A DNA stretch of 64,000 nt, taken from NCBI GenBank assembly GCA_002270565.1, contig NQMI01000008.1, forward strand, positions 128,807 through 192,806, written 5' to 3'. The notes under the pieces were generated by a model that saw nothing but the letters and a program-made list of their open reading frames with translations, made no database searches and was not told the origin of the DNA. Positions 48,255 to 58,456 of the stretch are shown one piece after another. This DNA comes from Stenocarpella maydis. Lineage: Eukaryota > Ascomycota > Sordariomycetes > Diaporthales > Diaporthaceae. Made by a program: the position numbers and the translations under genes. The first letter of the stretch is position 1, and the number at the start of each line of letters is the position of its first letter.

Positions 48255-49365
48255 AGCACATTAATTTATATCTAAATAAATAATACAATTACATATTATT
48301 CAAAAACACTAGTTATATAAGAGACTATATATTATTATAAAATATATAATAATATATAAAAGTAAAAATAAAATAAAAATAATTATATAAAAGATTACTT
48401 TTATATAAAAATATTATTATTATTTTAAATCTTATTTTAACTTTAAGAACATCTTAAAATACTTATAAACTTATATATAATTAATTATAATTATATATAT
48501 TTTTAATATTACTCGAAAAGTTAATAATCAATTTTATACTTAATTTAACTATAAGTTTCTTTTAAAAGAAAGTAATAATCATTTAATAATACAATTATAA
48601 ATACTTATAATATCAATATCTTAAAAATGAATATAAAACTAATATTTATAATACTTATATAATATACTTTATTAATAAGTAACAAAGCTTTTTATATATA
48701 AGTATTATTTATATATATTTTATAAAAGTGTTTAAACTAATCTTAAAATACATATTGATTGTAATATAGATATAAGTATATAATTAAGCTAAATATTAAA
48801 TCTTAAAACTTTTATATTTTTTTTAAAAAAAGAGTTATATTAGAAAAATAAAAATATAATAATTAAAAGTAAGTTTTTTAATAACTTATTTAAAAAATAT
48901 TAATAAATGTTTAAGTCTAATACTTCATTTAATTATATAATAGTAAATAAACTTTAAGATTTATATTACTATTAGTTATATTTAATTTAAAAGTTTTAAT
49001 AAAATGTATATTAATATGTTAAATATAAATTCTATATTTATAAGTTATAAAAAGTATATGTTGTATTAATATATATATTACTTATTAATAAACTATATTA
49101 AAGAGTTACAAATATTAGTTTTAAATATTTTAGTATTAAAACTATTTTAATATAATTATGAAAGTTATGAAATATTTTTATTTTACATTATAATAATATA
49201 ATAAATCTTAAGATATATTATATTCTAATATAAATGTTTTATTTTATTTTAAATTAATATTATTATTATAATAATTTATAAATTATTTTAATTAAAAATT
49301 AAACTTAAAGACTATTAAGTTGCTAAATAGTTATAATAAAAAGAGGGTATAGAATATTATTATAG
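48255..49365. repeat. Extremely AT-rich block (RIP-like)
   Basis: About 1.1 kb made almost entirely of A and T, with many 60-base lines holding only a few G or C. There is no coding frame of any length and TA steps are abundant. This is the end state expected of RIP on an old repeat. The original element is no longer recognisable. Confidence 0.85.
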
Positions 49366-49760
49366 GCTTTAGGCTCCAGTCTCACATGCCAGAGCGGACT
49401 GCTGTAAATTCTCAAACGAGCGTGATAGTCGCTTCTATCTCGAAGGCCTCGACGTGTACAGGTGCAGCTGCCCGTCTACTTCGTAGTCTGGCCTCGAGGA
49501 CATGGCCCCATCCAGCCCCCGACGATGACACCGATAAGGAAGGTTGTAGGAATGTCGTACTGTCTTCACCTCTCTAAGTAGCTTGTCCCGGTCCATGTCG
49601 CACTGCAGCTCGATCCCGAGGCAGGGTTGTCCATGCCTTGAGGATTGACATCGATAAGGCTCGGTACTCTAGATTCCCAACCATCGATTGGAATGACATG
49701 CGTGCTGCCCAGTAGCAATGTAGCTGACAGAAGCAGACAATGGGTAGAGCTATATAATAG
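49366..49760. other. GC-normal island inside the AT-rich block
   Basis: Roughly 390 bases of ordinary composition with sharp edges on both sides. Short frames exist (63 codons at 49386-49577 on plus), but I recognise no protein on either strand. It could be a captured unique fragment that escaped RIP, or a gene remnant. Confidence 0.6.
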
Positions 49761-50035
49761 ACACCTATATTAGAACTACTTAGGTAGTAAAATAGCTAAT
49801 TGATAATATTTTGTGAACTATTATAAATATATTTTATAAGTAACATTTATTATAAATACAAATTAAATATTTAACTTTTATTAAAATAATATATAATTTT
49901 CTAACCTATAATTGTATAATTAATAATATTATTTTATTTTATATTAAGATTATTATAATCTTTAGTTATATATCTTTACATAATTTAGCAGAGTAATATA
50001 ATTACTTTAGGGGCAAATAAAGAATAAGAGAGAAG
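49761..50035. repeat. Second extremely AT-rich block (RIP-like)
   Basis: About 270 bases of the same nearly pure A/T composition as 48255-49365, ending abruptly at GC-rich sequence near 50040. Confidence 0.8.
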
Positions 50036-52071
50036 AATCTTCTGCCCGGGGCAAATTCCTTTTCCGGCATGTAAGCATGTCACGGAGGCTGGAAGCATAC
50101 TGATCAGGTCACCGGAGGTCGAAACCCCCGATCAGGGAGCTTAGCGGGGCGGGTGGGGCGCGATCTGGGCTATACCCATGGACCGGCCGGATGCAAGGCG
50201 GGCTCAGAAGCCGGGTGGATCGTCACCTGCGGTGGAGACGGATGAATGGCGGCAAGTGGCCCCGCTGGGGAGCAAGCAATGAGAGACACGGGATCCCATA
50301 GAGTCGGTTCTACGGCACTAGAATGGTAGCTGGGAGCGGCAGGCGAGCTTTTCGGGATGCCGAGGACACATCAGTTCCCTCACACGGGTCGTCCGCTGTC
50401 ACATGCCTGGGGCATCAGCATATGCAGGCAGTCGGGCCTTGGGTATGGCCTTGGGTATGGCCTTGGGTATGGCCGTGGGGTATCTGTTGACGTCGCTCGT
50501 CACCCTACACTGATACTCGATGCCTATGACGCCTTTTGTCGGATCGAAGCGATGCGCTACAGGGCAGGAGGGCGGGGCGGCTCCCCCCCCCCCTAAGCGA
50601 GACCTGTCTCAACTGCCAAGAGAGGAGCCCTGGGGGGAAGGAATGGAACAACAGGAAGAAACAACCAGTCGCTCACTGGTTGCATCGACCCAGACATAAC
50701 CGGATAGTGGCAAGTGTGGGCGTTGGCACGTTGGGCGGACGAACATGATGGTTTGGGAACCTTAGGAACTTTGGGCACCCGCAGGCCGGGGGACGCCGTG
50801 ATATGTGCGGTGGGCCGGAAAATTGGCCAAAGGGATCACCCATGTCCTGGCGATATGTGGAAGGAAGGAAGCTGTGGGCGGCATGAGATGCAAGACAGGT
50901 GCATGTATGCAGACAGGCTGACAGGCAGAGTAGACCACGAGCCGGGGGCCTTCCATGGTGGGAGTCGAGAGGGGCATCAGCCAAGAGGGGACCCTGAGAG
51001 GGCATCGCGATGGGCCAGAGGGCATCCGGGAGCCGAGGGAGCAGAGACCAGGGCAGGATACGGGTGCGGTGGTTGCACGCGCACGGATCGGGGTGCGGAG
51101 GACGAGAGACCAAGGACGACGAATGTGATTGCCCAGTGGTTGGTTGGTTGGCTGGTTGGCAAAGGCGCTGAGACGCTGCGCAGCAGGCGGAGTGGAGGGG
51201 GAAAAAGGAAGACGTCTTCCTTGTTTTCCCTGGCTTCCTTGCTTTTCCCGCCCGTTGGTCAGAGGTTTGTCATTCCGGCAGGGCGTGGCGCCTCCGGTGT
51301 GCCGGAGCGAGAAGCCCACGAGTGCGTGCTCTGGCGAGGCATGGCGGCTTGGGAGTTTGACGCCAAGATCCGGATCCAGCAACTGCGGGAATTTGGTGGG
51401 ATGACCAAGTCGTCTCCGCTGTCTGTGGGCAACCTGCAGGCTTCGATGTTGCAGAGAGGCCTGCGGGCTTGCAGGAGACCCTGGCTGCAGCTGCTTGGGT
51501 TGACAGTCCCTGTCGTGTCGTCTTGTCAAATAAGCTTTTGGCCAACGTCGGGCCATGCCACTCCCCACCTGTTGCGTATTATTACCTCACCTATGAGGAC
51601 ACTCCGTAGTGTAGGTGCTTGCTAGCTGCGTATTACACTAATTAGCCTTTTCTTCCTCCTGCCTGATTCAATATCCCTATCTGGTTGATAATAACCTGCC
51701 ACGATGTGACGACAGACAGTCCGTCGAGCACCGAGTGCATGCTCACATGTGTCTTGACGCAGCACATATGCGGGCAGCCCTCTGCGCACATGCAGGCCAG
51801 CATCGCCACGACAAGCAGAGACATAGATAGCCACGTATACCACGTACTCAACTACCTAGGTAGGTAGGTCCTATGTAATCGCCGCCCTCACACCTGCGCG
51901 CCCCCCCGGGGTTCCTTCGCCCCCCGTTGCACTCGGACCAGTATACCTCTTTCTGGAACTTCACGACGACAGCCCTGCCCTTCCTGCGCAGCCGTGCTTC
52001 GTTGAAAAGGGCAGCTCTTTGCCCGGCTGGAGACGTGGATTTGAGATTCTGGCCTGACAAATCGCCGTCAT
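50036..52071. other. GC-rich intergenic region upstream of the enoyl-CoA hydratase
   Basis: About 2 kb, back to normal GC content. No recognisable gene: the frame at 50714-51625 (+) and the minus-strand frames opposite it (50762-51568) overlap and neither resembles a known protein. A 12-bp tandem repeat (GCCTTGGGTATG) lies at 50436-50471. The segment next to 52072 is the hydratase promoter. Confidence 0.5.
50436..50471. repeat. 12-bp tandem repeat, three perfect copies
   Basis: GCCTTGGGTATG three times, followed by a degenerate fourth copy to about 50484. Confidence 0.9.
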
Positions 52072-53313
52072 ATGATGAAAATGGCTGAGGGTCTGATGCA
52101 AGATATCGTCAGCCTCTCGACGGAGCACCTCAATGTGCTGGCCGATGACGGCGGCGTGGCGGTCATTCAACTCAACCGCCCACAGAAACGCAATGCCCTC
52201 ACACAGGTCATGATCGACGCTGTGGTTGCAGCCTTGTGTTATCTGGACGCACGCAAGGACATCCGCGCCGTGGTCGTCACAGGCAGTCCCGGTGGCGGCC
52301 CCTTCTCTGGCGAGTAATCCTGACAACACACAACCAGAGATAAGCCAGAAGAGCTGACCAGCGAGCGACGGGTGGCGAGCAGCCGGCGTCGACCTCAAGG
52401 AGCTGATCCAGATCTCCACCGCCGAGGCACATCAGAGAAATTTCCTCAAGGATCTTACCGATGCCTTTGCCCGCTTCTCAAAACCCTGTGTCGCCGCCGT
52501 GGCTGGCTTCGCTGTCAGTAGAGTGTTACTCACAAAATTACACTTGACGTAGTACTGACCGCTGAGCAGCTGGGTGGTGGTTGTGAGATTGCTCTAGCGG
52601 TAAGTGTCCATGATAGCATTCCAGAAACCAGAGGCTGAGCTGACTTTGAATGTGGTCAGTGTGATATCATCTATGCTGAGGAGGATGCCAAGTTCGGACT
52701 CCCAGAAATAACCATCGGTACCATTCCGTTCGTAAAGCTCTTCCCCCCCTACCGCTGCTTGATCTTTATGCCGCGGAGTGTATCAGAATGTATCACTTTA
52801 GGACATGCAGTGGGTGATTAACACATAGCAGCGGTGGTGGTGGGACCCAGAGGTTTGCCCGGGCCCTAGGCAAGCATAGGGTAAGTAGGGTTTCCCCTGT
52901 ATCGAGCCCTTGACTGACGAGACCGATGTTGACATAGGCCATGGAACTCATCCTGACGGGTGAATCCGTTACTGCCGCTGAGCTCCAGCGACTTGGTCTT
53001 GTCAACAGGGTGTTTCCAAGGGGACTGGTTCAGGAAGAATCAATCAAGCTTGCCAGGAGGATTTCAGCTCTGCCTGCAACTGTCGTAGCATCTGCGAAGC
53101 AGGCTGTCTTGACGGGTAAGGGTGGCCTTCTGCCTGATCATGATTAGGACCCTTGCTGATCCCACCGCGCGCCTCTCAGCCGAGAACTCGCATCTTGAGG
53201 CCGGCATGGCTCATGAGAAGGCGCTGTACTACGCGACGTTCAGCACTTATGACTTTCACGAGGGGCTGTCTGCGTTTTTGGAAAAGCGCCCGCCGCGATT
53301 CGAACATAGGTAG
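52072..53313 (+). CDS. Enoyl-CoA hydratase/isomerase family enzyme (275 aa, seven exons)
   Basis: Exons: 52072-52309, 52383-52513, 52570-52599, 52660-52727, 52832-52880, 52938-53115 and 53180-53313. Introns are 56-104 bp. Intron 1 has a GC donor (GCGAGT); splicing there gives GGGPFSAGVDLKELI, the oxyanion-hole/active-site segment of crotonases. Exon 3 is only 30 bp and encodes LGGGCEIALA with the catalytic Glu129. Exon 4 supplies the second catalytic Glu149 in GLPEITIGTIP. Their spacing of 20 matches rat mitochondrial hydratase (Glu144/Glu164), so hydratase activity is expected. GGGGTQRFARALGKH and AMELILTGESVTAAEL are further family signatures. Three ATGs (52072, 52075, 52081) could serve as start; there is no convincing presequence and no C-terminal peroxisomal SKL (it ends RFEHR). 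The acceptor at 52831 has a tandem CAG after TAG, so one residue may vary. The substrate is unknown. Confidence 0.9.
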
Positions 53314-54394
53314 GACAGGGATCGGTTTGTTAACCATTGCCCGGGGACTAAGCTGCTTTCAATTGCACTGCAATTGCGTACCCTATATTCTTTGTACACA
53401 CGCGTCATCCAAAGAGTTTTGCAGTTGGAGGTCAACCCGTGGAACTTGAACCCAATTCCCGACTAAGTCAGTCGCATAAGAAACATTTGAAATTTAGCGA
53501 AGTCGTTTGAATACGAGTCTAATTGTGCCCGTGACCCTAGTGTGCGAACTTTCCTTACTCAAGAGCTCGGGCTAGCTACCGTACTGGGCAACCGTGCCCT
53601 GATTGAACAGCCAGAAGAGGAAGTAGTAACGGTTATAGGTCAGCCGATTGTAAGCCGAATCCCAAGCGTTAGCAGATTGCCGACCGTTGGCGGCCTCCTC
53701 CCAACCAATAAGGCTGGCCGAGTCAGAACTGAATGTCGATACTTTCCAGCTTGGGAGAACTCCTCTCCTTTTTTCTCTGGGTGATTTGGCATCTCTTCTA
53801 AGGTCTTCTTCTAAGGTCTATCCTCTTTACCAGCCTACTTCCAAAGTGTAGCCCAGGGTACTACTGCCTTCTCCTCAGGACGGTAGCTCTTTAAGACGAA
53901 GGAAGGCATGATGCACCTCGGTATCACCTAGCAGAAACAATCAGAAGGCCTGTAATCTACATTCTTAATGGTTGGCAATCCGCCAACGGTTGGCTGACCA
54001 ATAAGGGTATCTTTTTGAGCACCTATAAGATGGTCATAACACATTGATCATCATCACCCATACGTATGAACGGAATCGAGCTTTGTCAAAACGATCCGAA
54101 CCCTGATCTCAACAACGTAGCCAAACCCGTAGTGTCAGTGCGAACATGATATCCCTATCGGACATTGTCTTGCTGCCTCAAGACTACAATCTACTAGAAC
54201 GCCAGCAACCATGCTTTGTAATCATACACTGCGCTGTTTAACCCCGACTTAGTATTTCTTTCAGCCAAGGAGTATGAGCGAACTAACAGTGAATGGTTCA
54301 TTTGCAGGTACTTTAAAAATGCTGCTATCAAACGTTGCCTTTGTCAACTTCACGGGCCGGCTCGACTCTCCTAGCAGTAAGCGCACGGTCTCAG
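53314..54394. other. Intergenic region, possibly with an LTR-like relic
   Basis: No gene seen. Sequence around 53960-54145 (a duplicated CAACGGTTGGC-type motif, then CTATAAGA and a short pyrimidine-poor stretch) is arranged like a promoter/U3-R portion of a solo LTR, but the ends could not be defined. Confidence 0.35.
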
Positions 54395-54545
54395 TTTCGT
54401 GTTATTATATATTATTATATAATTATTATAAATATGTTTTAATACATTTTAAATATACTATAAAGCATATAATTCCTAATAAATATATTATTAGTATGTT
54501 ATAAATTTTATAATTCATTATAAATTTACTATAGACTTATGATAA
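54395..54545. repeat. Short AT-rich insert
   Basis: About 150 bases of nearly pure A/T with sharp borders, compositionally like the larger RIP blocks. Confidence 0.7.
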
Positions 54546-55860
54546 ATTGCCTACTGTGGCCTATAGCTCCTACAGGTGGACCGTGCGTCCCACCTGGATG
54601 GCGGAGTCTTGATTGTGATGCTGGTTGGGCCTTGGGTAGCCTCCTTCCTGGGGCAACCAGTCTTTTAAGCTACGGCTGGTTCACTAGCTGGCCCTCACCA
54701 GTATAGCATCTTGATGCTGGCCAGGCATATGCAGGTCGATGACCTGATCCAGGAGTTTAAAGCACGAAGGGGCACGGATGAACGCCCTTCGGCTCAGGGC
54801 TGACCACCCTGACTCTTGTGGGCTGCCGTTGCCAGAGCCGGGCGAGGTCAGCCCTGGAGGACGCCTGACGGGTAGTTGACCCGCTTGACTAGATATCTGG
54901 CGGCGAGTGGGCCTTTACCGACCTTACAGTCTCTCTGTTAGATAATCCACTCTACCTTGTTAAGTCCTCCAGGCGCCTTATCCCTTATATCCACTGCTTT
55001 AAAGGGGGCCATGCTCCTATGGATCTAATGCTAGGAGCTGAGGCGGTGTCAGCTGTATTATGGTGATAACTGGATGGGTGTTTACATGCAGCGGCAGGTG
55101 CAGCTAGTAGGCTAGCTAACCTCCTTTCTCCTATATCTACCAAGGTCCCATCTGTTGCTAAGAGGTTTTTAGAATAGTTATAGCGGGTTGAAACCATAAA
55201 GGGCTTGGTTGGCCGAGCGTTTTCTGGTTCAGGTGTTAAGTATCTAGGCAAGGTACAGTTTGGATAGGTTGCTAGCTGGAGTGGCCCCTCGGGTCCAGCC
55301 GCAGTGCTCCTTCCTTAAAGACATAAGTCAACGATCCAGCAACAAACCCGCTATATAGGGGCCGCCAGCTGAGCATTTAAGGCTATAGCACTAGTAGTAA
55401 TGAAGAAGAAGGGCAAGAAAATAACACCAGACGCGAATTCAGCATGTATCTGTGCTAGGCTTGTATGTGTGCACTCTCGGCTTGGGGACAGAGGAGACCA
55501 TTTTATGCCTTCTGTAGTTGAACCAGGCAAATTTCCAAACCCCGCCAAGTACCCAGGTACCTTCCTGGTCCAGATAAAGAGGTACATGTAGCTGTAGTCC
55601 CTGTTGAAATCTGCCCCGAAACCCCATGAGCCCCCTTGCCCTCACATACCATATTCTCTTGATCACCAGCAGCGCGTACCATTACCAAAAACAGCATTGG
55701 CCGACTACCAGCATGTCTGATGCTGGTGAGCTGTCTAGGGAAATCTCCCGACTATAGAGATTCTGGGTATAAATTCCCTCACTTAGGTCCGAACTACCAA
55801 CGGAATAAGAGATTAGATGCTTGAAGGATACAATATAAGTCTAGGAGAAGCTTGTTGACC
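54546..55860. other. Probable repeat relic of moderate GC content
   Basis: The composition is mixed, with many stops. The longest frame is 54985-55251 (-), 88 codons, containing SKNLLATDGTLVDIGERRLA. I cannot assign it to a transposon family. Its position between RIP blocks and the lack of open frames suggest a decayed mobile element. Confidence 0.35.
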
Positions 55861-56640
55861 TATACCTCAACAAGTATGCCTTAGATCACGTTAAACTTTA
55901 AAAAACTATAGCTAATTATTATAGTAATTCATTATAGTTCAAAAACTATAACCTCTTCCAAGGGTGCTTTATATACTGCATGACTATATAGGAGACTAAG
56001 GACTAGAAGTACGAGGTTTACTATGAAGTTAACAAACTTTAAGTAATTGAACACCTAGACGATAGTGTTAAGGCAGAGACCAGCGCGAAACATGGTGTCC
56101 CATCTGATGGTGAGGATGCCCCCTTGCTCAAGAGAGCTAGAAAATTAGGCTCTACTGACAACTATGATAGTTCTCATGAGTCCAGCTGGATGGGCTGCTA
56201 TATCTCTATTCATATAACCCATCTCCAGTCTATCCATAATAAGATTACTTTGTAGTATAATATGCTTAGTAATAAAGACATCTTTATATTTATTAATATT
56301 CTACTATATAACCGTATAGCACCTGCTTTTATATATGATTAGTTTCTAGAACTGCAGTACCCTAGCGTCCTTCTAGAAGGCAGTTACCTTAAAGACTATA
56401 ATGCTGCCTTCATACATGCTATTTTTATCTACTATAGTAATATTAGTAATCCTACCAACTATAGTATAATTATAGGTTTCCACTAGGCCCTTAGTGTAAA
56501 GATAGATGATACCCTCTGGTATTATAACTCTATACCCGAAGGCAAAAAGACTCATGCTTATGACGCCTAATAGTAGTATTTCAAGAAAACGGATAATTGC
56601 ACGTACAAAAACGGATAGTACACCTATACACCCCTGAGCC
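55861..56640. other. AT-leaning degraded sequence
   Basis: No frame of note. Near 56586-56625 an ACGGATAATTGCACG / ACGGATAGTAC pair of related motifs could be the remains of a transposon end beside the transposase relic that follows. Confidence 0.35.
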
Positions 56641-57029
56641 TAGTGCTGCAGCCAATCAGAAGCGTTTATTTAACCCACCCGCAACCACACCTCCCCACCC
56701 AAATGGTGCTTTTTATAGCTATACCACTTAACACTTTGCAATACCTTTATCATCACCAACTTCTCAACAACAACCCTTCATCAATGCTTTACTGCATCAA
56801 TTAAATCTTCATCAGGATTAATCATTTTTGCATTAAAAAGAACCCCCAGTCGCTTAGATACCAATTTTTCAACATTATAGTGATGGTGCAACTACCTGAT
56901 TATTTAGGTCTTAAGGCATAGTAGCAGATTAAGTTAGAGCACCGTTTTACGCACCACCCCCTTCACGCATACTTGATTTTTCAACCTCCTTAAGAGCCAT
57001 CCCCCATTTCAACACTTGATTTCTTAACA

Positions 57030-58330
57030 ACCAATAAAGCTATTCACAATTAGACAACAACCCCTTACTCTCTAAAGTATACACTATAATATACTCTATT
57101 TCCTCAACCTTATTATCATCTCCTAACTTATAGTCTTCAAGTATTTCAGGGGGCTCCTCCTTTATAAGTCCCATTACAGCCCTCTCCTTTACAATAGCTA
57201 TAATACCAATAAAGGCTTTATTTAGGTCCGAGACCACCCTCCTCTTCTTATTCAGCTTCTACTACTCCAGGGCAGCTATAAGGACCTTATTTTCAGCCTC
57301 TATAGTAATAGCATAAGTAGCTAACTCATCAAGCCCCTTGCAGACCTTGCAAAAGAGGAGGCAAATAGTAAGCAATTTATAAATATTACTAACGCCATAT
57401 AATTCCAATTCAATTACCACAATATACCTAGAAGAATGTAATATTTTTAAATTAATTACAGTTAATTACAAGTCAATTAGACCCTTCCCTAGCTCGCCAG
57501 CGTTATTAGCGATAGTAGTGTTATTATTTTAGGCTACCAGTTGAGAGTTTTTCGCCTTCATTCAGTCCCTAGGCTAAATTCCTATTATAACCCACGCCTT
57601 CTTAATAATAGTAGTCTTTATAACGCTATTCTGAGACTTTTAATAGGCGCGAAGGAAGAATTCCTTACTGGATTCCTCAGTGCTATACTACATCGCCAAG
57701 AAGGCTAAATTCTAACGATATCGCCTCTTTAAAAGAGAGAATATACTAATATTAAGGGGCTGAAGCACATAGGAAGTACAGGCGGGAAGAAATATAGCCC
57801 AAATCTTTAATTTAAAGTAATACCATATAAACTCTTTAATAGTATGCAAGGCATAGCTATTAAGAAGGAGGACCCTCCATTACAAGGGATTAGAGGGACG
57901 GGTATTCAGCTTGAATATCATCATGAGCTATAGAAGACCTATCTAATTATTCATCCAGCCTATTTCTAAGGTTGTAAATAACCAATTTCTGAATTCCTTA
58001 AGTTTAGCTGAAGAAAACCATTATTATTATACTGATTTGCCCCTGAAGATAATAAGAGGGTTGATAGCATTGCCGGCCCCATTGATGCACTTAATTAAGG
58101 TGCACTATGTGCAATTGAGGGCTGTTTTTTAATAATCGAATTAACCACTAAAGAGCTTATTGCAAGATAATTCTCCCTATTACCTTCCTAAAAACCTATT
58201 TTATCAGCATTGTGCTAGAATTTAAGAGGAATATTGAGGAGCTTGGGCTCATTAAGGCGGTTGAAGAAGAGGTTAATATTCTTATATATGGCTGCATTTA
58301 TACGCCTATATTTAATATATACAGCCTTAA
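57030..58330 (-). mobile_element. Fot1/pogo-like (DDE-type) transposase relic
   Basis: Reading the minus strand gives the transposase in pieces with several stops. A segment equivalent to the Fot1 PLVIFKG...GW...WL region is followed by RVLLLNSYALHTIKEFI at about 57880-57830 and IFLPACTSYVLQPLNISIF near 57800-57745, then FKRRYR. In active members the motif is LLLDGHxSH; here the catalytic Asp reads Asn and the following residues are altered, a G-to-A type change. LQPLN stands for the family's LLQPLDV. A 65-codon open piece (57040-57237) may be part of its C-terminus. Terminal inverted repeats were not found. Confidence 0.75.
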
Positions 58331-58456
58331 GGGTTTTTATTAAGGGATTCCTTATTAGAAACTATAACATTTAATTCTTTCCTAATGGGTGGTAGTTAGC
58401 AACGTTGGGAATAGTATCATTAGCGATACGGCTTACAAGGCGCCGGAGAGCTGTAT

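Noticed and set aside
50714..51625. 303-codon plus-strand frame upstream of the hydratase
   Set aside because: Opposed by a 268-codon minus-strand frame, with no family resemblance and composition-driven sequence; neither can be preferred.
53296..53310. GATTCGAAC resembling a tRNA B box
   Set aside because: It lies inside the last codons of the enoyl-CoA hydratase and has no cloverleaf around it.
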